64,000 bases of DNA, taken from Carnobacterium pleistocenium FTR1 (GTDB lineage: Bacteria; Bacillota; Bacilli; Lactobacillales; Carnobacteriaceae). The notes under the pieces are model-generated. The model was not told where the DNA came from. It saw nothing but the letters and a program-made list of their open reading frames with translations, and searched no databases. The position numbers and the translations under genes were made by a program. The stretch covers positions 806,001 through 870,000 of the forward strand of contig NZ_JQLQ01000002.1 of assembly GCF_000744285.1 (NCBI RefSeq), given 5' to 3'. Positions 25,253-32,582 of this stretch are shown here, one piece after another (the stretch's first letter is position 1; each line of letters begins with the position of its first letter).

Positions 25253-25587
25253 ATTTGCCTTCTAGCATGCTTAGAGTCGACAGATCTATTTAAATGATTC
25301 CCCAACTATCGATGGAAAATAATATTAGTCAAGATGTCTTTTGTATAAAGTCTATATCTGCCGCTACAGGAACGATAAAATAGATGTTAGTGTAATTGAT
25401 AGCACGTCCCAAAATAGTCCCTAGGCGGTCTCACGATTCGTTATAGGCATACACCTTAATTTAAAGAGAGATTTAGTTTACTGCGCTGATTCTATGTAAC
25501 AACAAACCGTATTTGTTATAACAGAAAAAACAAAAAGCATTGAAATTGCGGATAGTCAATAAGAGTCAAATAAAAGGAGGAATAAAA
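25253..25587. other. 335-bp intergenic stretch before ssbB, no gene seen
   Basis: No ORF with a ribosome site. There is a small inverted repeat TAACAA...TTGTTA at about 25497-25519 near the likely ssbB promoter zone, and a 33-codon minus-strand open stretch (about 25335-25435) without a start that I could not assign. No ComX/ComK-type box was recognised. Confidence 0.5.
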
Positions 25588-25926
25588 ATGAATCAAATTG
25601 GATTAGTTGGACGTTTGGTCAGAGAAATAGAATTAAAAGAGATTGGAGAAGACAAGGTTGTAATAAATAATACTTTAGCAGTGACAAAACGAATTAAAAA
25701 AGAAAATGGGCCACAAGCCGACTTTATCCCAATCGTTGCATGGGGCCAAGTGGCTAAGTTGATGCACCTTTATTGTGAAAAAGGACATATGGTTGGTCTT
25801 ACAGGAAGAATTCAATCAAGATCGTATATCAATAAAGAAGAAGAAACTGTTTTTATTGTTGAAATGGTTGTAGAAGAAGTTCATTTTTTACAAAATAAAA
25901 AGATAGAAGCAGCAGCAGCAGGATAA
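25588..25926 (+). CDS. ssbB: Small single-stranded DNA-binding protein, SsbB type
   Basis: 112 residues: a single OB fold (MNQIGLVGRLVREIEL ... FIPIVAWGQVAKLMH ... GLTGRIQSRSY) that ends QNKKIEAAAAG. The acidic C-terminal tip (DDDIPF-like) and its Gly/Gln-rich linker, which recruit partner proteins in SsbA, are absent. This size and truncation match Bacillus SsbB (YwpH), the competence-associated SSB, whose gene also lies near mbl. Start at 25588 with AAGGAGG at 25574-25580; an upstream in-frame start lacks a site. Confidence 0.88.
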   Translation: MNQIGLVGRLVREIELKEIGEDKVVINNTLAVTKRIKKENGPQADFIPIVAWGQVAKLMHLYCEKGHMVGLTGRIQSRSYINKEEETVFIVEMVVEEVHFLQNKKIEAAAAG

Positions 25927-26319
25927 AAACGACAAAAATGTTACGAGTTTGTAACAAACCTCAATTTAAAGATAAATAAAAACAAAAAGCTGATAAAATA
26001 GCTCATTGAATAATTTTTTTTGTAATACTAGCTTAACAAAAAAAAGATAATTAAAATTAAATAACAAGTAAAATGAATTTGAGATTAGAAAAAATAAAAG
26101 AATGAAAGCTTCAGTTTTAAGTATTTAAGTTAAAATAATTACAGATTATGAGAAAAAAATTCCAAAAATTAAAAAGTTGAATATTCAGAATCATTACAAT
26201 CGTTTCAATGGAAACGGTGATAAAAAAAGTTGTGTTACACATGCGTAATTTCCAAGTAACCAAAGCCTATATCGTGCATGATATGATATTCCTCGTACTG
26301 AATAGGAGGATAAAATTTA
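25927..26319. promoter_or_regulatory. 393-bp regulatory region before the LysM-3D gene
   Basis: No supported gene; a 60-codon frame at 26208-26390 runs into the 3D gene without a ribosome site. Visible elements: an inverted repeat TGTTAC-N6-GTAACA at 25939-25956; TGTTAC-N5-CGTAAT at 26233-26249, one mismatch from the WalR consensus TGTWAH-N5-TGTWAH; and CGTTTC-N4-GAAACG at 26201-26216. A WalR link would fit a wall-acting 3D protein but is only suggestive. Confidence 0.45.
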
Positions 26320-27162
26320 ATGAACAAAATAGGTATGCCCATCATGGCTTTATTAATTTTAGCATTGGGGACATTAGGAATCAAAAATAGTTTAGCTACT
26401 CAAAATGTTAAAATTGGAGATACATCAGAGAATATAAAAAGCAGCAAATCAGAAGAACTCCTTGCACAAAGCAGTTTAGATCCTCTAATAGAAAATAGGA
26501 GATTAGCTGTACAAGCGGTAATGACCAATCTCTCATTTGAGGAGAACCGGTTAGAATCAGTCAGTTTTAAAGATCAAGCTCAGGAAGATGTAGATGAAGT
26601 AACGAACACCGCTAAGTATATAGTAGAATCTGGCGATACACTTGTAAATATTGCAACAGCCTTTGAGGTTGAAGCAAGCGAATTAGCGGAGTGGAATGAA
26701 TCGGTAACACTGAATTCTCAGTTACAAATAAATGAAGCTATTGAAATAGAAACAGCGTTAGATCCTGAAACTATTCAGCCTGAAAAGCTGACATGGGAAA
26801 AGAAAGAAAAGGTAGAAAATGAAGTTGATCTTTCAAACTCTATAATGGAAACAAACGATACTGTATCTGACGATGCAGCAGAAACGTTAACGGTTGTTGC
26901 CACTGCTTATAGTCGCAATCAACCAGCATTAACCAATATCACTGCAATGGGAATAGACCTAAGAGATAATCCTCAAGTTATTGCTGTTGATCCTGATTTT
27001 ATTCCTTTAGGGACTAGAGTATTCGTGGAAGGATATGGCGAAGCTATTGCAGGTGATACCGGGAGCGCAATCAATGGAAACCGTGTGGATCTGCATATGG
27101 AAAGTATGGATGAATCATTTACTTGGGGTATCCAAGAAGTTGAATTAACATTATTAGATTAA
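26320..27162 (+). CDS. LysM and 3D domain cell-wall protein (YocH-like)
   Basis: 280 residues. An N-terminal signal/anchor helix (about 5-25) is followed by one LysM module (YIVESGDTLVNIATAFEVEASELAEWN, near 104-150) that should bind peptidoglycan. A C-terminal 3D domain follows (TVVATAYSRN ... AVDPDFIPLGTRVFVEGYGEAIAGDTGSAINGNRVDLHM, near 190-265) with its three conserved Asp residues. 3D domains share the MltA/RlpA double-psi barrel and are linked to muralytic activity (YocH, Rpf-like). Exported; monocistronic, ending at a strong terminator. AATAGGAGGATAAA ribosome site. Confidence 0.88.
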   Translation: MNKIGMPIMALLILALGTLGIKNSLATQNVKIGDTSENIKSSKSEELLAQSSLDPLIENRRLAVQAVMTNLSFEENRLESVSFKDQAQEDVDEVTNTAKYIVESGDTLVNIATAFEVEASELAEWNESVTLNSQLQINEAIEIETALDPETIQPEKLTWEKKEKVENEVDLSNSIMETNDTVSDDAAETLTVVATAYSRNQPALTNITAMGIDLRDNPQVIAVDPDFIPLGTRVFVEGYGEAIAGDTGSAINGNRVDLHMESMDESFTWGIQEVELTLLD

Positions 27163-27167
27163 TAGAG

Positions 27168-27207
27168 AGAAGTCGATGGAGGTAATTAACTCCATCGACT
27201 TCTTTTT
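27168..27207 (+). terminator. Terminator after LysM-3D gene
   Basis: Perfect 14-bp stem AGAAGTCGATGGAG / CTCCATCGACTTCT, 8-nt loop, T run. Confidence 0.93.
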
Positions 27208-27313
27208 GACTAAATAAAGAAGTTTATAAGATGATTTTGGAAGATGCTTTAGTTGCAAGTTTAAAAAGAGTATAATAAACTAGAGAAATTTTTTTAAAGA
27301 AAGAGGTCATTCC

Positions 27314-28030
27314 ATGAATATATTAATGATTGAAGATAATCAATCCGTGTGTGAAATGATGGAAATGTTTTTCATGAAAGAGGAATGGAAAGCAACTTTT
27401 ATCCAAGATGGCAAATTAGGATTAGATACTTTTTTAAATGATTCCGAAAAATGGGATTTAGTTACGTTGGATTTAAATTTACCAAGTATGGATGGTATGC
27501 AAATTTGTCGTGAGATACGTAAAGTTTCAAAAACAATTCCTATTATTATGCTGACAGCCAAAGACTCTGAAAGTGATCAGGTTATTGGATTGGAAATAGG
27601 GGCTGATGATTATGTCACAAAACCGTTTAGTCCACTAACGTTGATTGCGCGTATAAAAGCATTATACCGACGTGTAGATTTAATTAATGATGAAGCCGAT
27701 AAATTAGAAGGTAAAGCTTATGAAGTCGAAACAAAACACCTTAAAATGGATAAAAGAACGCGTGAGGCAATCCTGTATGAGAAACCAATTGAAAGTTTAA
27801 CGCCTAAAGAATTTGAATTGCTCTACACATTAGCTAAAAGCCCAAGACAGGTTTTTTCTAGAGAACAACTTTTAACGATTATTTGGGACTATGAATATTT
27901 TGGAGACGAACGGACAGTTGATGCACATATCAAGAAATTGCGTCAAAAGATAGATAAAACAGGTCCACAAGTGATTCAAACGGTTTGGGGAGTGGGCTAT
28001 AAATACGATGATTCCGGAGTTACTTCATGA
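27314..28030 (+). CDS. OmpR/PhoB-family response regulator
   Basis: 238 residues. Receiver domain with acidic pair E7/D8, phospho-acceptor D53 (VTLDLNLPSMDG) and Lys in DDYVTKPFSP, then a winged-helix DNA-binding domain (about 135-235). It overlaps the downstream kinase by 4 bases (ATGA), so the two are translationally coupled. A TATAAT box at 27271-27276 may be its promoter, with a weak -35. The inducing signal is unknown; resemblance to CesR/LisR envelope-stress regulators is only general. Confidence 0.92.
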   Translation: MNILMIEDNQSVCEMMEMFFMKEEWKATFIQDGKLGLDTFLNDSEKWDLVTLDLNLPSMDGMQICREIRKVSKTIPIIMLTAKDSESDQVIGLEIGADDYVTKPFSPLTLIARIKALYRRVDLINDEADKLEGKAYEVETKHLKMDKRTREAILYEKPIESLTPKEFELLYTLAKSPRQVFSREQLLTIIWDYEYFGDERTVDAHIKKLRQKIDKTGPQVIQTVWGVGYKYDDSGVTS

Positions 28031-29433
28031 GAATAAATTACTTTTACCAACAAATGTTGGCCTTTTTTGCGGTAGTGATGACAGTCTTAGTTATTCTAGG
28101 ATTTTCTTTTTTACAATTTGCACGAAACACAGCTTATCAAAGTACGGAAGCGCAATTATTTGGCTACGCTGAAGCATTAATAGATGAAAATCTGCAGACC
28201 GATAAGATAGAAAGTGGGCAAATTATTTTAAAGAATCAAGGTGTATCGATTTTTGTGTTTGATGATACAGATAGTATGACCTATCCTATTACAACAGATG
28301 ATTATGTAAGTGGCATTTCAGACAGTGATTTAGCTAAGTTGAAGAACGGAAAACCCTTAACATTAACGCAAAGAAATACGGATTTTTTTGGTAACGAAGT
28401 GAATACTGCTATTGTTTATCAGCCTTTTTTCACTCAGAGTACGGGTGATTTCTATGGTTTTATCGCCGTTAGTGCACCTGTAAGTATGATTGAATCTAGT
28501 TTGAAGGATATAAGAAATAATTTATTTAGTGCTTTTATCTTTTCTCTTATTGGAGCTACAGTGGCTAGTTATCTTTTTGCTAAGTTTCAAGTGAAACGGA
28601 TCAACCGTATTAGGAGCGCAACGCATAAAGTCGCTAAAGGCGATTTCACCATCCAATTAGAAAATAAAGAAATGGATGAGTTTGATGATTTAGCAGCTGA
28701 TTTTAACAGTATGGTTGATTCTTTAAAATATTCTCAAGAAGAAATCGAACGGCAAGAAAATCGAAGAAGACAATTTATGGCAGATGCTGCTCATGAAATG
28801 CGTACGCCTTTAACAACGATTAATGGCTTGTTAGAAGGCATTGAACATGACATGATTCCGGAGAACCAGAAACAGCGAAGCATTCAATTGATGCAAAATG
28901 AAACACGTCGGTTGATTCGCTTAGTAAATGAAAATTTAGATTATGAAAAAATTCGTTCTAATCAAATCATGTTACAAAAGCAACGGTTCAATGCGTATGA
29001 AGCACTAGAAATGATTGTAGAACAGTTAAAAGGAAAAGCGAATGATTCGGGTAATGAATTGGTACTAGATTGTCCAACAGAGCTAATCTTATTTGCCGAT
29101 TATGATCGCTTTTCTCAAATCATCGTAAATATTATTCAAAATGCGATCCAGTTTACAGATAATGGTAAAATTAATATCATAGGTTATGCTAATGAAAATG
29201 AAACCATCATTAAAATCAAAGATTCTGGAATCGGTATGTCCGCTGAAGAAGTTGAAAGTATATGGGAACGTTACTATAAAGCCGATATTTCAAGAAAAAA
29301 TACCAAATATGGCGAATCAGGGCTAGGGTTAGCAATCGTCCAACAGTTGGTAAATCTTCACAATGCAAAAGTTACAGTAGAAAGCTCACCAGATGAAGGA
29401 ACAACCTTTACCTTATCTTTTCCAATTGAATGA
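28027..29433 (+). CDS. Sensor histidine kinase of two-component system
   Basis: 468 residues. Membrane helix at about 10-32, an extracellular sensor loop of about 130 residues, a second helix near 164-184, HAMP linker (185-238), HisKA with phosphorylated H256 (ADAAHEMRTPLT) and HATPase_c with N box (NIIQNAIQF), G1 (KDSGIGM) and G2 (GESGLGLAI). Partner of the preceding regulator. It is not WalK, which would carry a cytoplasmic PAS domain. Confidence 0.92.
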   Translation: MRINYFYQQMLAFFAVVMTVLVILGFSFLQFARNTAYQSTEAQLFGYAEALIDENLQTDKIESGQIILKNQGVSIFVFDDTDSMTYPITTDDYVSGISDSDLAKLKNGKPLTLTQRNTDFFGNEVNTAIVYQPFFTQSTGDFYGFIAVSAPVSMIESSLKDIRNNLFSAFIFSLIGATVASYLFAKFQVKRINRIRSATHKVAKGDFTIQLENKEMDEFDDLAADFNSMVDSLKYSQEEIERQENRRRQFMADAAHEMRTPLTTINGLLEGIEHDMIPENQKQRSIQLMQNETRRLIRLVNENLDYEKIRSNQIMLQKQRFNAYEALEMIVEQLKGKANDSGNELVLDCPTELILFADYDRFSQIIVNIIQNAIQFTDNGKINIIGYANENETIIKIKDSGIGMSAEEVESIWERYYKADISRKNTKYGESGLGLAIVQQLVNLHNAKVTVESSPDEGTTFTLSFPIE

Positions 29434-29436
29434 AAT

Positions 29437-29474
29437 AAAAAAAGCTAGAAGCTGCGGCTCCTAGCTTTTTTAAC
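29437..29474. terminator. Bidirectional terminator between kinase and pseudo-ABC gene
   Basis: AAAAAAAGCTAGAAGC pairs with GCTCCTAGCTTTTTT with one mismatch; T runs on both strands serve the convergent genes. The right arm overlaps the end of the minus-strand gene. Confidence 0.82.
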
Positions 29475-30039
29475 TGATTTTTTTTGAGAGGTAAGAGGTC
29501 GAAGTCATCTTAAGTTGATTTTTAATAGGTAAGAGCTGTTCATTAGGAGTGAAAAGAATAAACGAGCAGCCTGTTTTTCTTGTAAATTCACGAAACAAAA
29601 GTAGCCAGTCTTGTTTAGCGGTAGGAGACTCATAGCTAAGCCAATCATCTACTAAAATGATTTTTTTATTGCATAAAGCAGTTAACCGCAATTGCAGTCT
29701 AAGAGAAAGATTTACCGGCAAGACATCAAAATGTTGGTCAGCTAAAGAATCGGGTATCTGTAATTCCTCTAAAACTTCATCTACTATCAGATCAAGGTCC
29801 CTTTTAGAGTTATTAGGTGCTAAAGATAGAGCAACGAGTAGGTTTTCTCTAATCGTCAGATAGTCAATAAAAGTCGTATCTTTAGTAATCAAACCTGGAA
29901 AGGAACCAGATTGCCTGTTTAATTGTTTCATTAAGGAAGATAGGTCCATTTGCATAGATAGAAAAGTATAAATTGTTTTAGGCTCTACCAAAAATAGGTT
30001 ATGATCGATGTTTTTTTTATAAATGTGGTTAAACATCAT
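29470..30039 (-). CDS. Degenerate ABC ATPase-like protein lacking Walker A
   Basis: 189 residues that look like an ABC nucleotide-binding domain stripped of catalytic parts. The Q-loop-like block (FPGLITKDTTFIDYLTIRENLLVALSL) aligns with FVFQ..NLTIRENV in normal ATPases. A signature-like region reads LPVNLSLRLQLRLTAL instead of LSGGQxQRxxIARAL. Walker B is IILVDDWL, with Asp where the catalytic Glu should be. No GxxGxGKS/T occurs anywhere, so ATP hydrolysis is unlikely. The start at 30039 has GGGAGG just upstream. It lies 27 bases after an FtsX-like permease gene, so the pair probably forms a complex. It could be a decaying gene, but the frame is intact. Confidence 0.7.
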   Translation of the reverse strand: MMFNHIYKKNIDHNLFLVEPKTIYTFLSMQMDLSSLMKQLNRQSGSFPGLITKDTTFIDYLTIRENLLVALSLAPNNSKRDLDLIVDEVLEELQIPDSLADQHFDVLPVNLSLRLQLRLTALCNKKIILVDDWLSYESPTAKQDWLLLFREFTRKTGCSFILFTPNEQLLPIKNQLKMTSTSYLSKKIS

Positions 30040-30066
30040 GTAGCCTCCCAAATAGTGAAAGATTGG

Positions 30067-30822
30067 TCAAAAAAGTTTGTTTCTTCTTAGAGATAGAATA
30101 ATAGCGTTTGGCATTCCAATAACAACGCTGCTATATAAGTTTATAGCAACGATGATAAAAAAAATTTGTAAGGTATTATTTTGAGAAAATCGGTTGTTAA
30201 CAAAATCACCTTTTAAAAATGGATCAATAGTGAAGCGTGTGAAATTCCTCTTTTCTAGGTCCGATGAAGAAATAGTTGTTTGAGAATCGTTCAAAGATAG
30301 ATCAACATCTAATTTTGATTGTAAAGAAGCAGCTTCTACTTGAGAAACCTGATTCATTATGGGAGTCGTAAAAATACTGAAAGAGGTAAAAATAAGCAAA
30401 AGGACACAATTTATTAGAAGCAATTGTTCAATGATTAGTTGGGCTGTCAATTTATGAACGCGTTCTCCCAACAAAAGGTAGGTCTGATATTCGTGTTTTC
30501 TAACTTGGCTTAACCATAGCTGAATCATCAATAAACTAAGCGTACCTACAATACCTATTATTAAAAGGGTATAATTGTATTCCGAAACATATTTTGACGT
30601 AATTGTTTCTAAAATTTTAAAGGATTGACTATTAGATGAGATTTGTTGAGAGTCTAAAGAGTCAATGATGCTGTTTAACTGGACAGAAGAATCAGAAAAT
30701 TGCTTTGCTAATAAAACAAATAAAAACGTAATAGCAAAATATACTAGATAAAAGCTAAACATAAAAAACAAGAAATAAGGATGATTCTGTAAATGACGAT
30801 AAGCACGTTTAACAATTGACAA
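30067..30822 (-). CDS. FtsX-like four-helix membrane protein
   Basis: 251 residues. Membrane segments at roughly 17-40, 86-105, 130-152 and 222-244, with soluble loops between 1-2 and 3-4, the topology of the FtsX/MacB permease superfamily. The segment LLLGERVHKLTAQLIIEQLLL matches the usual LGxxxxxixxlfxxExxll motif. The TTG at 30822 is preferred because AAAGGAGAG lies at the right distance; the frame also opens at another TTG (30840). It is co-directional with the Walker-A-less ABC protein, suggesting a non-transporting, signalling or regulatory complex. No known substrate. Confidence 0.68.
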   Translation of the reverse strand: MSIVKRAYRHLQNHPYFLFFMFSFYLVYFAITFLFVLLAKQFSDSSVQLNSIIDSLDSQQISSNSQSFKILETITSKYVSEYNYTLLIIGIVGTLSLLMIQLWLSQVRKHEYQTYLLLGERVHKLTAQLIIEQLLLINCVLLLIFTSFSIFTTPIMNQVSQVEAASLQSKLDVDLSLNDSQTTISSSDLEKRNFTRFTIDPFLKGDFVNNRFSQNNTLQIFFIIVAINLYSSVVIGMPNAIILSLRRNKLF

Positions 30823-30914
30823 AAATAACTCTCCTTTCAATGCAAGGATTGATTATCTTTCTATTGTAATAAAGAAATATGAAAAAACTGTGAAGCAAAT
30901 AATAAGAGCGTATG

Positions 30915-30938
30915 TTAGTTTGAAAATATTCAAACTAA
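30915..30938. promoter_or_regulatory. 24-bp perfect palindrome in divergent intergenic region
   Basis: TTAGTTTGAA-N4-TTCAAACTAA. It lies between the minus-strand FtsX-like gene and the plus-strand diguanylate cyclase gene, in the 285-bp promoter region they share. Symmetry and position suggest a repressor operator. The half-site AGTTTGA recalls FabT boxes, but the spacing is longer than I know for FabT. Confidence 0.55.
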
Positions 30939-31107
30939 GTTTAGATATAACTAGCTGACGATAAGAAAAAGGTTGTAGTTATTAAGAAACTAATGAATAA
31001 AATGATTTTTATTAAATTAGTTATTGTATTTAATTAACTATAGTATAATTAGTTTATACATATAGTTTAATTTGCAGAAAATAAAAAATGGAAGGAAGAT
31101 AATCAGT

Positions 31108-32217
31108 ATGTTGTCATTTTATGATGGATTTTTTCTAAATTTATGTGTGTTGATTACAGCACTATTTGTGTATAAAGAACTCGTAAAAAAAAGTAATTTC
31201 GAAATACAAACTGTAAGTACAGCTATTTTAAATGGCTTATTAGGTGGCCTTTTAGCTGCTGTTTTAATGTACTTTAGTATTGAAACCGGCACGAATTCTA
31301 TGATTGATCTTCGAATTATCCCATTCATGTTAGTCATTCTGTATGGAAATTGGTTAGCAACTTCTATAACGGCTACTTTAATTATTTTTATTAGATTTAT
31401 GATAGGTGTAAACATTTATTCATTTTACAATATTATTTTTATCCTTGCATCATGGATGGTCTTTCGTTATTTTTTCAAAAAAATTAAAAATCGGTGGGTT
31501 TCCATTATAGTTATGCTCACTTTGAGTAATATTGTTTATACAGTATTGATCATTATTATTTCAGCAGGTGAAGGTCTTAATCTACTTTTAATATCAACAT
31601 ACTGGATCATTTGTATTTTAGGGGGGCTCGTCTCTGTTTATATAATGGATTACTTGAATGAAACTGAGATGATCTTTAAAAGAAACAGTAAATATGCTTT
31701 TAAAGATCCTTTGACAGGTCTAAACAATGTTCGTAGTTTTGACTTGGCTTTTAATGAAGCAAAAAGGAGACATGAAAAATCGAATGAGAATATTTCTATT
31801 ATGATCTTAGATGTTGATTATTTTAAACAAATAAATGATACATATGGTCATCTAGAAGGCGATTTAGTATTGGGAAAATTAGCGACAATCTTAGAAATGA
31901 GTCAAAATCCTAACGATACTATTTCTAGAAATGGTGGAGAAGAATTTTCGGTGTTACTCAATGACTGTAACCATAAAGAAGCATATGAGAAAGCAGATGC
32001 ATTAAGAAAAATAGTAGAAAATTCTTTTTTTGCTGTAAATAACGGAACTATAATTATTCATGTTACAATTTCTGTAGGTATTACAACCTATAATGATACG
32101 ACAATCGTATTTGACAAACTTTATGACCATGCTGATCAAGCACTCTATGCAGCTAAAAGAAGCGGTAGAAATAAAGTTTGCTCTTATTCGCAAGTTACTG
32201 ATCCGATCTCTAATTAA
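31108..32217 (+). CDS. Membrane diguanylate cyclase (5TM receptor plus GGDEF)
   Basis: 369 residues. Six or so N-terminal membrane helices (about 5-195), of the 5TMR-LYT sensor type, are followed by a GGDEF domain (about 205-365). The active-site loop is GGEEF at 276-280 and the metal/substrate residues are in MILDVDYFKQINDTYGHLEGD, so it is probably active in making c-di-GMP. No RxxD inhibitory site is seen upstream of the loop. The ATG at 31108 follows GGAAGGAAG; earlier in-frame TTG starts lack a site. A TATAAT at 31044-31049 with TTATTG 17 bp upstream is the likely promoter. It could feed the exopolysaccharide operon at 56-63 kb. Confidence 0.88.
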   Translation: MLSFYDGFFLNLCVLITALFVYKELVKKSNFEIQTVSTAILNGLLGGLLAAVLMYFSIETGTNSMIDLRIIPFMLVILYGNWLATSITATLIIFIRFMIGVNIYSFYNIIFILASWMVFRYFFKKIKNRWVSIIVMLTLSNIVYTVLIIIISAGEGLNLLLISTYWIICILGGLVSVYIMDYLNETEMIFKRNSKYAFKDPLTGLNNVRSFDLAFNEAKRRHEKSNENISIMILDVDYFKQINDTYGHLEGDLVLGKLATILEMSQNPNDTISRNGGEEFSVLLNDCNHKEAYEKADALRKIVENSFFAVNNGTIIIHVTISVGITTYNDTTIVFDKLYDHADQALYAAKRSGRNKVCSYSQVTDPISN

Positions 32218-32305
32218 AAGAATCTGGGAAAAGCTTAGCTAAAAAGCATGGATCTGCAATGTTTATGTTGATAGATTTATTCCACTTACTCATCTGGAAA
32301 TTCTG

Positions 32306-32496
32306 GAAGAATAGGATTTGCTTGCAGCCGTGCGTTGGATCCAATGCGACTATCAGAGTGTTAACGCTCCGTTGAGGCTTGAAAACCTTAAGGACTATGT
32401 TTTTCAAGCTTCAGATGGTTTCAATGGCTTCACAAGCAAACCCGTTTATTCCGCAAGAAATTTTTTTGAAGTATAAACATTATTTGTTCAATAACC
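32306..32496. repeat. Long inverted-repeat element (complete copy)
   Basis: Left arm at 32307-32330 (GGAAGAATAGGATTTGCTTG...) pairs with the right arm at 32426-32452 (...CACAAGCAAACCCGTTTATT), leaving about 95 bp between. The left arm is followed by a conserved block including GTGTTAACGCT. A tail ATTTTTTTGAAG... follows the right arm. Related sequences: 37533-37613, 48468-48830, tail at 6229-6271. No ORF of substance, so a non-autonomous or structured element. The rest of the 32218-32582 gap holds only this and the ltaS terminator. Confidence 0.75.
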
Positions 32497-32542
32497 AAAA
32501 AAACGTTAATTGCAAAATGCAATTAACGTTTTTTTGGTTATT
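32490..32542 (-). terminator. Terminator of ltaS
   Basis: A perfect 24-bp stem (AATAACCAAAAAAACGTTAA... and complement) with a 5-nt loop. The embedded A/T runs let it act on either strand; it lies 40 bases beyond the ltaS stop codon. Confidence 0.9.
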
Positions 32543-32582
32543 GGGAAGCGTCAGTCTAACACTTTTGGTGTTAGAACTATTT

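Noticed and set aside
25335-25435. 33-codon minus-strand open stretch that could be a pseudogene tail
   Set aside because: No start codon with ribosome site and no recognisable family; too short to support.
26209-26222. Possible CcpA cre site (TGGAAACGGTGATA)
   Set aside because: One mismatch to a degenerate consensus and not clearly placed relative to a promoter; the dyad there is as well explained as a simple inverted repeat.
26208-26390. 60-codon ORF before the LysM-3D gene
   Set aside because: No ribosome site, overlaps the start of a well-supported gene in another frame and covers probable regulatory sequence.
30915-30938. FabT operator
   Set aside because: The half-site AGTTTGA is similar, but the gap between halves is six instead of about three bases, and neither flanking gene concerns fatty acid synthesis.
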